DNA of 45,673 nt from Sphingomonas sp. IC081 (lineage in GTDB: Bacteria; Pseudomonadota; Alphaproteobacteria; Sphingomonadales; Sphingomonadaceae). Position 1 is the stretch's first letter; every line of letters starts with the position of its first letter. Positions 23,354 through 31,347 of this stretch are shown one piece after another. The translations under genes and the position numbers were made by a program. The notes beneath the pieces were generated by a model that was given only the letters and a program-made list of their open reading frames with translations, did not search any database and was not told the origin of the DNA. Location: NCBI RefSeq assembly GCF_006874585.1, contig NZ_CP029767.1:1-45673 (forward strand), written 5' to 3'.

Positions 23354-24941
23354 TTGCGCCATTGGCGTGATCGACGACATCACGCTCGGAATTGGCCAAT
23401 ATGTATCCGGTGTCGTTGAACAGGCGGGCCGACTGGGTGAGCGTGAATTCTATGCTCATGCATTTGGCGTCTGGATGTTCAGCTGTCTCGGCAAGTCGTT
23501 CGATCGGCCCAGGCATCGGTTGCTGGACGCGATCCACGCGAATGGTGATGCGGTCAGCGATCACCATCCGACCAAATTTCACTGGGAATTTGTCCGCTTT
23601 GCCCTCGAAAAGGCAAAGGTCCTCGGCGGCCTCGAACCATATCATTCGGTGACCTCCCTTTTGGGCGGCAAGCGCTTCGCCAACGTGCCAGTCGCCAATT
23701 GGACATTGTTGCGGGCCGCTGCCCGGGCAGCGGGTTCGCCGATTGCTGGTGCCCTTGCCGCACATGCCGAGCGCGGGCTGGCGCTGCTCTATTTTCAGGG
23801 GAGGCACGGATTCATCGAGGATCGCCGCCATGCTCCGACCGCGCAATATCATGCTTTCTCGACAGCGCTTGTCGGCATGCAGGTCATGGCTTCCGGCTTG
23901 GCCCGGCGGATGCATCTCGCAGCCTTCCTCAAGGCTATCGGCGCCCTTGAACGGATCATGCTGCCCTCCGGAGACATGAATGTCTTCGGGCGCGGCGCGA
24001 AGCAGTCCTTCGGCTATGCCGCCGCGACGCTGGGATTTGCCCAGGCCTATGCACTCACTGGCGACGAGCGCTACCTTGCCTGCGTCCGACGGGTAGTGCG
24101 GTTCCTGGCCGACGCGCAGCGCGCCGATGGGTCGCTGCCGCTGGTCCTCGGTGGTCATGAAACCTGCCGTGGCGAGTTGGTCGACCTCGACGATCCCCGT
24201 TTCGCGGGCTGGTATATCTATAACAATTATTTCGACTATCTCTGCTTCACCGGAGCGCTGCTCGCGGAAGCCCGCGCTGTCCTGGCGCGCACGTCCCACC
24301 CTGTGGCGCCGTCCCCCGCGCCTCAAGCCGACGCATGCGTGGCCGACAACATCCTGCGCATCAGCCGGCCGCTCTATTCCGCCCTTGTCCTCCCGCCCGC
24401 CACCGGCACGGCCGACAGTCTGCCGCTCCCGTTTCTGGAAATCGCGGGGCGCCAGCCGCTCCCTTGCTATGGCGGCGAGAATTATCCCAACCAGCTCTAT
24501 CGCCTCGAAGGATTGCCGCTCCCACGTCTCATTGCCCCGGATGGAACGAGCAAGATGCTGTTCGAGCCGCGTGCCTATCGGTGGACTGGGGACCGGAGCT
24601 TCTCCGGGAGTGGGGACGGCTGGCGGCTGACCCGCCATTTTCTGTTCGAAGATGATCACTTTACGGTGCAGGACGAGCTGCATGTCGATGCTCGCCATGC
24701 GGGATGGGCCCTCTTTTCGCCTCGCATCCTGATGATGGCCGATTGCGTCGAGCAAGATGAAGACGGGGCCTTGCGAGCGCCGGGCCTCAGGATCGCAAGC
24801 GAGCGACCGTTGACCGCCGAAACCGATGAACAATGGTGCGCCCGCGGTCGATTGATCGCCTATAGCAACCCTACCACCATTCCCTCCGAAGGGCTGTCTC
24901 AAAGCGCGACCATCACATTCGACATCGACGGCAAATGCTGA
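23316..24941 (+). CDS. Predicted polysaccharide-modifying enzyme (helical toroid-like), unrecognised family
   Basis: I choose the ATG at 23316 (MNPFQAEGRPVRD), with GAAGGA upstream; the frame is open further back. It has 541 residues. The first 330 read as paired helices of the kind seen in (alpha/alpha) toroid lyases, hydrolases and epimerases (KFHWEFVRFALEKAK, SFGYAAATLGFAQAYAL, WYIYNNYFDYLCFTGALL). A beta-rich C-terminal part follows (FSGSGDGWRLTRHFLFEDDH). There is no signal peptide. I cannot name the family; heparinase or glucuronyl-epimerase-like folds share this plan. It lies between polymerase and flippase genes and overlaps both, so it is translated as part of the EPS operon. Confidence 0.6.
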   Translation: MNPFQAEGRPVRDCAIGVIDDITLGIGQYVSGVVEQAGRLGEREFYAHAFGVWMFSCLGKSFDRPRHRLLDAIHANGDAVSDHHPTKFHWEFVRFALEKAKVLGGLEPYHSVTSLLGGKRFANVPVANWTLLRAAARAAGSPIAGALAAHAERGLALLYFQGRHGFIEDRRHAPTAQYHAFSTALVGMQVMASGLARRMHLAAFLKAIGALERIMLPSGDMNVFGRGAKQSFGYAAATLGFAQAYALTGDERYLACVRRVVRFLADAQRADGSLPLVLGGHETCRGELVDLDDPRFAGWYIYNNYFDYLCFTGALLAEARAVLARTSHPVAPSPAPQADACVADNILRISRPLYSALVLPPATGTADSLPLPFLEIAGRQPLPCYGGENYPNQLYRLEGLPLPRLIAPDGTSKMLFEPRAYRWTGDRSFSGSGDGWRLTRHFLFEDDHFTVQDELHVDARHAGWALFSPRILMMADCVEQDEDGALRAPGLRIASERPLTAETDEQWCARGRLIAYSNPTTIPSEGLSQSATITFDIDGKC

Positions 24942-26197
24942 CGCTCTTCTTCCGCGTCGGACGCGCGGCCGGGTTCGGCATCACCGAGCAGGCGCTGTCG
25001 AGCATTTCCAATTTTCTTTACATCGTTTTCCTCAGCCGACTTCTCGACGGCGTGGCCTTTGGCTGGTTCAGCATCGCCTGGTCGGGCGCGATGCTGATCG
25101 AGGCCATTATCTGGGGCATGATCGGCGACGGCGTCCCGGCAATTGCCGTGCGCGTGCCGATGGAGAACTGGCCGCAGCTGCGCGGAGCGATATTGGCGTT
25201 GTCCGTCGCTGTGGTGGGGAGTGTTTCGGCCCTGCTGCTGATTGCCGCGGCGCTGACGACGATATTTGACCCGTCGGTGACGCCGGTTCTGGCCGGAACC
25301 GCGATCGCCGTGCCCGGACTGCGTGGACAGCAGGTCTATCGCCGGCTGTGCTATCTCGACGAGCGACGCGACTACGCGCTTTATGGAACAGTCTGCTTTT
25401 CGCTGTCTCTGGCCCTGTTGTCGGGGATCAGCTGGTATTTCAGGCTGAACAGCACCTTTGTGGCGCTCGGCGCGCTCGGCCTGGCGTGCGGCGCGACCTT
25501 GCTCCCGCTCAGCCTGGGTATCCTGACCTTGCGCAAGCCGACCGCGCGGCTCCTGGTCTGGGCGACGCGGCGCATGTGGCGCTCGGGCCGATGGCTGATG
25601 GCGTCATCGCTGAGCTTCTGGCTGGGCAACACCGGCATGGTGCCGCTGGCCGGCGCTCTTTATGGCCTTGAGGCCAGTGGCTCACTACGTGTCCTCCAGA
25701 ACATGGCCAATCCTCTCACGCAGCTGTCGGCCGTCATGTTCTCGATCGCCCTGCCGCCTGCCGCCAGGAAGCTGCGGAACAATCCGAAGGCCAATATCCT
25801 GCGCCTGTCGATTGCCATGCTGGCGGTCTTCTCGCTGGTCGGATTCTCCTATGTCGTCGCCTTCACCGCGTTGGGCACGAGGTTCCTCAATGCTGTCTTT
25901 CCGGGCAAGACGGCCGGTATTTCCGATTGGACCGTTGCCGTCGTCATGTGTTCCGCTGCGTTCGACGTTGTCCGGTCCGGCGCGTCCGTCCCCATGTTCG
26001 CGCTGGGAAACACGCGGGAATTCTTCATGGCGCGCAGTGTGTCCTTGGTCGTGCTTTTCGTCAGTCTCCTGGCGCTCTCGTCGGTCGGCGGTCTGCTGGG
26101 GCTCTGTCTGTCGATGGCTCTGGGCAACCTCGCGGCGACGATCATCATTTTCATCAGCCTGACGTTCATGATCCGCAAGATGTTCCGATCATCTTGA
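24935..26197 (+). CDS. wzx: Wzx-type polysaccharide flippase
   Basis: A 420-residue membrane protein with about twelve hydrophobic segments in the pattern of the polysaccharide transport (MOP/PST) family: SISNFLYIVFLSRLLD near the N-terminus, paired helices throughout, and a positively charged end (FMIRKMFRSS). It should flip lipid-linked repeat units to the periplasm for the Wzy polymerase encoded nearby. The start overlaps the previous gene by 7 bases. A 213-bp gap after its stop is the first break in the gene chain and may hold a second promoter. Confidence 0.85.
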   Translation: MLTLFFRVGRAAGFGITEQALSSISNFLYIVFLSRLLDGVAFGWFSIAWSGAMLIEAIIWGMIGDGVPAIAVRVPMENWPQLRGAILALSVAVVGSVSALLLIAAALTTIFDPSVTPVLAGTAIAVPGLRGQQVYRRLCYLDERRDYALYGTVCFSLSLALLSGISWYFRLNSTFVALGALGLACGATLLPLSLGILTLRKPTARLLVWATRRMWRSGRWLMASSLSFWLGNTGMVPLAGALYGLEASGSLRVLQNMANPLTQLSAVMFSIALPPAARKLRNNPKANILRLSIAMLAVFSLVGFSYVVAFTALGTRFLNAVFPGKTAGISDWTVAVVMCSAAFDVVRSGASVPMFALGNTREFFMARSVSLVVLFVSLLALSSVGGLLGLCLSMALGNLAATIIIFISLTFMIRKMFRSS

Positions 26198-26410
26198 GAC
26201 ACAGCCCCCCCTACGATCGCGCAGCGACAAGTTTGGCATCTGTGCGATGCCGGACCCGTTTCGACCGAACCAACGGCGATGCGGCTCTGGCGTCATTGGC
26301 CAGGCGGCCTGCGGTCCCGCGCGTCTCGTCCGGGCCCCATGCCGCAATCGGCCCGGCGTATAGCCATCCTGTGCCGGCGGTCTTCTCGAACCCCCATGAA
26401 GGGAGCCGCC

Positions 26411-27601
26411 ATGCGAATCCTGATTGCCCATAATCGCTATCAGCAGCGGGGCGGGGAAGACACGGTTGTCGAGGTCGAAGCCGCCAATCTTCGACAGGCG
26501 GGCCACGATGTGAAGGTCTGGCTCGTCGACAATGACGGGATTTCGGGTCTGGCTTCAAAGATGAATGCCGCCCTTCAGGCGACGAAGTCCCCTGCCATGC
26601 AGCGCCTATTTGACACCGTGGCATTGCCCTTCAAGCCCGACATCGTCCACTTTCACAATATTTTCCCGCGTATTACGCCAAGCGTCGTCGAGCACGCCTT
26701 GCATATGGGGCTGCCGACGCTGCTCACATTGCACAATTTTCGCTTCATCTGCGCGGGGGCAATGTTGATGCGCGACGGCGCGATCTGCGAGCAGTGCGTG
26801 GGGAAAAGCCGCATTCCCGCCGTTCTGCACGGTTGCTATCGCGGTTCTCGCCTGGGCTCGGCCATCACCGCGCGGATGGGGCTTGCGTTCAAGGCGGTCT
26901 GCAACCGCAACCCGGGCTTGCGCCTGATCGCGCTGACCCAATTTGCTCGGTCCCGCTTTATTGCCGACGATTTTCCGGCGGATCAGATTCTGATCAAGCC
27001 TAATACCGTCGAGGATCTCGGCGTGGGTGATCCGGTCCGCGATCGCAAGGTGGTTTTCGTGGGCCGCTGCTCGCCCGAAAAGGGCGTCGATTTCCTCATG
27101 CGCATCGCGCCAAGGTTGCTGGATCAGGATATCGGCATTGATGTGATCGGCGACGGTCCGGCACTCGGGGAGATCCGGCGCAATGGCGTGCCGGAGAATG
27201 TGCGCCTGCTCGGTCATATGCCCCGTGAAGAGGTCATTGCGCGGATAAAGCGAGCCGCCGCGGTGGTCATGCCGTCGCGCTGGTACGAAGGCTTTCCGAT
27301 GGTTCTGCTCGAAACCTATTCCACTGGCACGCCGGTGATCGCCTCGCGATTGGGATCACTCGCCGAACTTGTCCATCCCGAAAAGACGGGCTGGACCGTG
27401 GACGTCGATGATGAAGAGGGCTGGATCCGTGCGATCCAGCAGGCGTGCAACAATCGCGACAACACCAGCATGCTGGGCCGCAATGCGCGACAACTCTATG
27501 AATCCCAATATGACAGGATTCGCAATGTTGTGCTGATAGAGGAAATTTATCAAAGTATGCTGCGATTGCGTAATGACCAACGGTCGCGTAATCGAATCTA
27601 G
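26411..27601 (+). CDS. GT4-family glycosyltransferase
   Basis: The start at 26411 (MRILIAHNRYQQRGGEDTV) follows AAGGGAG; a longer frame upstream is not family-like. It has 396 residues with the GT-B plan. The N-terminal domain carries RGGEDTVVEVEAANLRQAGH, and the C-terminal domain has VFVGRCSPEKGVDFLMRI and the donor-binding EGFPMVLLETYSTGTPVIAS with the E-x7-E spacing. A CEQCVGKSRIPAVLHGC stretch with paired cysteines is also present, as in a subgroup of EPS glycosyltransferases. It adds one sugar to the lipid-linked unit in the cytoplasm. The 3' end overlaps the next gene by 29 bases. Confidence 0.88.
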   Translation: MRILIAHNRYQQRGGEDTVVEVEAANLRQAGHDVKVWLVDNDGISGLASKMNAALQATKSPAMQRLFDTVALPFKPDIVHFHNIFPRITPSVVEHALHMGLPTLLTLHNFRFICAGAMLMRDGAICEQCVGKSRIPAVLHGCYRGSRLGSAITARMGLAFKAVCNRNPGLRLIALTQFARSRFIADDFPADQILIKPNTVEDLGVGDPVRDRKVVFVGRCSPEKGVDFLMRIAPRLLDQDIGIDVIGDGPALGEIRRNGVPENVRLLGHMPREEVIARIKRAAAVVMPSRWYEGFPMVLLETYSTGTPVIASRLGSLAELVHPEKTGWTVDVDDEEGWIRAIQQACNNRDNTSMLGRNARQLYESQYDRIRNVVLIEEIYQSMLRLRNDQRSRNRI

Positions 27602-28424
27602 CGCCAGCGAAGTGAGATCTATCTTGGTCGGACACGAAACACTCAGCATGGCCATTTCCAGGGGCAGCCCTGATGCCGTTTCCTGGGGGGGGGCGGTCAT
27701 GGGCACGCATTGGGGTATAGAAACGGCTGACCGGGGATCGTTTATTTCGACGACAGAAGGCGGTTGGAATAATTCTCAAAACATATTGAAAGAGTTGTCC
27801 AACGACACAGGTGGGTCTTGCCTATTTGACGTAAATATGTCCGAAAGTGGCCATATTATTGAAGCAAGTTGTGAGATATCCGAAAGAACAATTGAGCGGA
27901 TCATCGAACTGAAAACGAAGCGTCCTAGTGTATTTCAGGATTTTGTCTGCCGATTTCGTTTCGATGCGCGGCAATTTCCAGTCGGAAATATCGCTGGGCG
28001 GAGACTGGAACATCGGGGTACCAATGTCTGGCACCAGTTCCCGGTTCAAGAGGCGAGCGTCAGCGGACCGATCGGTACATTCCATGTGCAAGCGACCGAG
28101 TGGGAAACGGCGGGGCTGTTCGAGCTGCAATGCTATCTGCGCGACGAGCCGACGGGCCTTTGGATATTGCACTTGCGAATGATGCCGGTCCGAGAAGACC
28201 TGTTCTGGATTAGGTGGCAGAATCGGTTCGGCAATTTCAAGGTGACGGACCGTCCAGCGGACTGGCTCCTGCGCAATCGTCGATTGCGCAAGGCGCTCTG
28301 GTATTATGCCGAACGTCATGGCGGCAGTCCTAACATTCAGGCGCAGCCTCTGGCCGTCGCAGACGCCGGCGTGCGGTTGGCCATCCGCTCGATCACGACC
28401 TTCGTTCCGGAGCGCGGCTCATGA
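27573..28424 (+). CDS. Unrecognised protein of the EPS locus
   Basis: 283 residues starting MTNGRVIESSASEVRS. It is mixed alpha/beta, with a middle part rich in aromatic residues (NVWHQFPVQEASVSGPIG, DLFWIRWQNRFGNF). No signal peptide or membrane segment. I recognise no family. It overlaps the GT4 gene by 29 bases and the following GT2 gene as ATGA, so it is firmly embedded in the operon. A run of nine G residues at 27685-27693 lies in the first part of the gene, where one-base slippage would shut the frame. Possible roles include non-sugar substituent transfer or modification, but nothing in the sequence proves it. Confidence 0.6.
   Translation: MTNGRVIESSASEVRSILVGHETLSMAISRGSPDAVSWGGAVMGTHWGIETADRGSFISTTEGGWNNSQNILKELSNDTGGSCLFDVNMSESGHIIEASCEISERTIERIIELKTKRPSVFQDFVCRFRFDARQFPVGNIAGRRLEHRGTNVWHQFPVQEASVSGPIGTFHVQATEWETAGLFELQCYLRDEPTGLWILHLRMMPVREDLFWIRWQNRFGNFKVTDRPADWLLRNRRLRKALWYYAERHGGSPNIQAQPLAVADAGVRLAIRSITTFVPERGS
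27685..27693 (+). repeat. G9 homopolymer inside an EPS gene
   Basis: Nine consecutive G residues fall near codon 38 of the gene at 27573. Such tracts are hot spots for slippage and are used for phase variation in some bacteria. Here the frame is open at nine, and a change of one base would truncate the product. Confidence 0.8.
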
Positions 28425-29212
28425 CAACCGTTGCCGATTTTTCGTTCGTGACCACCGTCTACAATGGCGTGCCCTATCTTCCGCGCTACATCGCGCATCT
28501 TGGCAAGATCGCGGCCGACAGTGGCGCCGAGATCGTCCTTGTCGACGATGGCTCCAGTGACGGCAGCGTCGAATTGGTCAGGCAGGCGAACCATCCGGCG
28601 ATCAAATTGGTGGCACTCGAGAGGTCGGGGCGTTCAGCAGCACTCAATGCCGGATTAAGGGCCGCAAGCCGCCCACTTGTGGCCATCATAGACGTCGACG
28701 ATGTTGTGTTGCCACAACGGTTGATGAAACTGACGGCTCTGGTCAACAGTTTTCCGGACTTCAAGCTGTTCGCGACTGGCGGCGTCGTCGTTCCGGAAGA
28801 TGATCTGAAGGAAACCGAAGATTACGCCAGATTCATACCTTCAGATGGCGGTATTGATGATATCAGAATCTTTGATAAGAGCGATATTTTCAACAAGAAT
28901 TTTCTCATTCATTCTGCGGTCGCATATTTTCGCGAAGACCTCTTGCGGCGCGGCGGTTATGACTCAACGCTGAAATCATGTGTGGACCTGGCCGCCTATT
29001 TCGAATTGCTCGGTCAGGGCAATGGCGCCTATGACCCGGCACCCACTGTCCTCTTTTCCTATAACAAGAAAAGCTTCTACAGAACGCGCTCTCGCAGCGC
29101 CTATCGACAGGACCTTTTCGAAGTCCTGAAGAGATATGGCGCAAGGTTCGATATTCGAGCGAAGGATAAGCTGATCGGCTACCTTCGCGCCTTTAAATAT
29201 ACGACCTTGTAG
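28421..29212 (+). CDS. GT2-family glycosyltransferase
   Basis: 263 residues with the GT-A beginning FSFVTTVYNGVPYLPRYIAH, the nucleotide-binding VLVDDGSSDGS (about residues 39-49), and the metal-binding DVDD in VAIIDVDDVVLPQRLM. There is also an acceptor-side region with DLAAYFELL. These fit family 2 inverting transferases that act in the cytoplasm on lipid-linked sugars. The start overlaps the previous stop (ATGA), and the stop is one base before the next gene's start region, so it is tightly coupled to both neighbours. Confidence 0.9.
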   Translation: MTTVADFSFVTTVYNGVPYLPRYIAHLGKIAADSGAEIVLVDDGSSDGSVELVRQANHPAIKLVALERSGRSAALNAGLRAASRPLVAIIDVDDVVLPQRLMKLTALVNSFPDFKLFATGGVVVPEDDLKETEDYARFIPSDGGIDDIRIFDKSDIFNKNFLIHSAVAYFREDLLRRGGYDSTLKSCVDLAAYFELLGQGNGAYDPAPTVLFSYNKKSFYRTRSRSAYRQDLFEVLKRYGARFDIRAKDKLIGYLRAFKYTTL

Positions 29213-29213
29213 A

Positions 29214-30365
29214 ATGAAGGTCGTCATATTCAATAATATGCTGACACCATACACGGCCAGATTGTACAATAATCTGGTGGCGAGAGGACTTGACCTGACG
29301 GTCCTGAGCTGCACCGCGGTTGAATCCAATCGCAGTTGGGGGGCGTTTTCCGTCCAATTTGCGCATGTCGTGCTGCCGGGCATGGTGGTTAGACTCGGGC
29401 CCGGACGCTTTGCGCATGTCAACCGGGGCGTTTTTAGGACGCTGGATCGACTTTCGCCGGACCTGCTCGTCATCAATGGATTCTATCCATCGATGCTTGC
29501 CGGCTATCTCTGGGCGCGGTGGCGGAAGCGGCGGCTGGCTCTGACGATCGACGGCTGGGCCGAAACCATGCCGCAGTCACTGTTGCATCGCTTGATCCGG
29601 CCGCCCGTCGTGCGCCGATGCGCCGCGATTGCGGTATGTGGCAAGAAGGGGCGCGCCTATTTCGAGGAGTGCGGCGTCGATCCTGCGGCGATCTTTGAGG
29701 TTCCGCTGGTTCCAGCCTGGCCGGCGCCAAGCGACACGCCCGATTTCGACGCACGCCCATGGGATGTGCTTTGGGTTGCCCATCTCAATGATGAAGCGAA
29801 AAACATCAGCTTCTTCCTCGATGTCATCGAGCGACTTGCGGGGCAGCGCGCCGGACTGAGCGTGCGTCTGGTCGGAAGCGGGCCGATGGAGCAGGAGGCT
29901 CTGGAAAGACTGCGCGCGTTGCCCATTCGCTTGCTTCACGAACCGTCGTTGCAATGGCATGAAATGGCGGGGGTTTTTTCATCGGCCCGGATATTGCTAT
30001 TCCCTTCGCGATGGGAGCCCTGGGGATTGGTTTCCAATGAGGCCATGCAATGCGCGACTCCGGTATTCGCGTCGTCCCATGTCGGGGCGAGTGACGATCT
30101 GGTCCTCTCCGGCGTGAATGGACTGGTTCTGCCGCTGGAAGTGGCGGCATGGAGCCGGCAGATCGATGCCCTGCTGGACGATCCGGAGAGGTGGCGCAGT
30201 TGGGGAACACAGGCCAGGCTGGCGGCTCTTTCGCGGACTCTTGATGGGTCATCGAAGGCATTTGAACAAATGGCAAAACATGCCATGGGGCATGCCGGAA
30301 CATGCGACAGCGCATGCGACAGCGCATGCGAAATGCATGGAGGAGCTAATGGATCCACAATTTGA
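29214..30365 (+). CDS. GT4-family glycosyltransferase with a repeat-derived tail
   Basis: 383 residues, GT-B. The start is MKVVIFNNMLTPYTARLYNN. The C-terminal domain carries VLWVAHLNDEAKNISFFLDV, RLVGSGPMEQEALERL and the donor site SRWEPWGLVSNEAMQCATPV. The last 25 residues (HAGTCDSACDSACEMHGG) come from a 12-bp tandem repeat at 30301-30330 and look like an accretion rather than part of the fold. Its 3' end overlaps the GT26 gene by 17 bases. The upstream gene ends two bases before its ATG. It transfers one sugar of the repeat unit; the donor cannot be read from the sequence. Confidence 0.87.
   Translation: MKVVIFNNMLTPYTARLYNNLVARGLDLTVLSCTAVESNRSWGAFSVQFAHVVLPGMVVRLGPGRFAHVNRGVFRTLDRLSPDLLVINGFYPSMLAGYLWARWRKRRLALTIDGWAETMPQSLLHRLIRPPVVRRCAAIAVCGKKGRAYFEECGVDPAAIFEVPLVPAWPAPSDTPDFDARPWDVLWVAHLNDEAKNISFFLDVIERLAGQRAGLSVRLVGSGPMEQEALERLRALPIRLLHEPSLQWHEMAGVFSSARILLFPSRWEPWGLVSNEAMQCATPVFASSHVGASDDLVLSGVNGLVLPLEVAAWSRQIDALLDDPERWRSWGTQARLAALSRTLDGSSKAFEQMAKHAMGHAGTCDSACDSACEMHGGANGSTI
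30301..30330 (+). repeat. 12-bp tandem repeat at the end of a glycosyltransferase gene
   Basis: CATGCGACAGCG occurs twice in tandem, followed by CATGCG, 2.5 units in all, just before the ribosome binding site of the next gene. Each added unit would insert four codons (Cys-Asp-Ser-Ala). Confidence 0.8.
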
Positions 30366-31107
30366 ACCCATCGGAACCTACAATGTCATCGGGGTCCCCA
30401 TTTCGGTCGTGACTCCCGATTTGGCGGCGACGCTGGTCGAGAGCTGGGCGCGGGACGATGTCGGGCGTTTCGTCTGTTTTCGCGATGTTGCGAGCCTCAT
30501 GACCATTGCGGAGGACGAAACTATTCGTGACCTGCATCATGACGCCACGATCGTCGCGCCGGACGGCATGCCACTCGCCATGATCGGCAAGTTCAGAGGG
30601 TTCAAGGTGCGGCGGACTTGCGGACCGGACTTCATGGATCAACTGATGCGGCGCTCCGTGCAGACCGGTCTCCGTCATTATTTCTATGGCGGCAAGGAAG
30701 GCGTCGCCAAACAACTGAAAGAGCATTTCGAGGCAAAATATACGGGTGTCGCCATCGTCGGCTATGAAAGTCCTCCCTTTGCTCCGGTCAGCGATGAGCC
30801 GGACCTGGCGGCCCTCGCGCGGTTCAAGGAGAGCAAGGCTGATGTCGTCTGGATCGGTCTGTCGTCACCGAAGCAGGACGTCTGGATGTGGCGCAATTAC
30901 CGCCATGCCAGTCAGACACTGCTGGGCGTCGGAGCCGCCTTCGATTTTCATAGCGGATCCGTCGATCGGGCTCCTTTCTGGATGCAGAAAATGATGCTGG
31001 AATGGTTCCATAGGCTTTTGCAGGAACCACAGCGTCTGTGGCGCCGCTATCTCGTCCTGGTTCCACGATTCCTGGTGCTTTTGGCCATCGGGCGTTCGCC
31101 GCGATAG
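30349..31107 (+). CDS. WecG/TagA/CpsF-family glycosyltransferase (GT26)
   Basis: The start at 30349 (MDPQFEPIGTYNVIGVPIS) follows GGAGGAG; upstream codons in the frame belong to the previous gene's other frames. It has 252 residues with the family motifs TIVAPDGMPLAMIGK, YFYGGKEGVAKQL, VVWIGLSSPKQDVWM and GVGAAFDFHSGSVDRAPFWM, followed by LEWFHRLLQEPQRLWRRYL. The family transfers a sugar (for example ManNAcA in WecG, or glucuronic acid in GumK-adjacent pathways through GumM-like proteins) to a lipid-linked acceptor at the membrane. The basic, hydrophobic C-terminus fits membrane attachment. It is the last gene of the main transferase run. Confidence 0.9.
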   Translation: MDPQFEPIGTYNVIGVPISVVTPDLAATLVESWARDDVGRFVCFRDVASLMTIAEDETIRDLHHDATIVAPDGMPLAMIGKFRGFKVRRTCGPDFMDQLMRRSVQTGLRHYFYGGKEGVAKQLKEHFEAKYTGVAIVGYESPPFAPVSDEPDLAALARFKESKADVVWIGLSSPKQDVWMWRNYRHASQTLLGVGAAFDFHSGSVDRAPFWMQKMMLEWFHRLLQEPQRLWRRYLVLVPRFLVLLAIGRSPR

Positions 31108-31347
31108 CCGGCTGTGAACGCCGTTGAGCCGACGATGGGGCGAGCCGCCACAGGCCTGGAAAAGGCAGCGTTTCACGGCGCGGCCGAACCTCGACAAGAG
31201 CGCCCCGCCATTACCAATTCATAATATTGCAGAACTTTTCTTTAAATCGATTCCATTATATTATGAGTTATATTGTATTTTTGCATTTCATGACTTTAAC
31301 TTCATTTTCCAGACTCGGGCAGCCGGCGACAAACGAAAGGTTTATCC
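31108..31347. promoter_or_regulatory. AT-rich gap, likely promoter of the last EPS genes
   Basis: This 240-bp gap has a marked AT-rich core (31210-31310). It separates the transferase run from the beta-helix gene. No clear consensus -35/-10 pair could be assigned by eye. A GAAAGG ribosome binding site lies just before the ATG at 31348. Confidence 0.4.

Noticed and set aside
23193..24902. A 569-codon minus-strand frame opposite the gene at 23316
   Set aside because: The plus-strand gene is embedded in an overlapping operon and has protein-like composition. The minus frame is rich in Gln/His/Arg/Gly patterns typical of antisense shadows.
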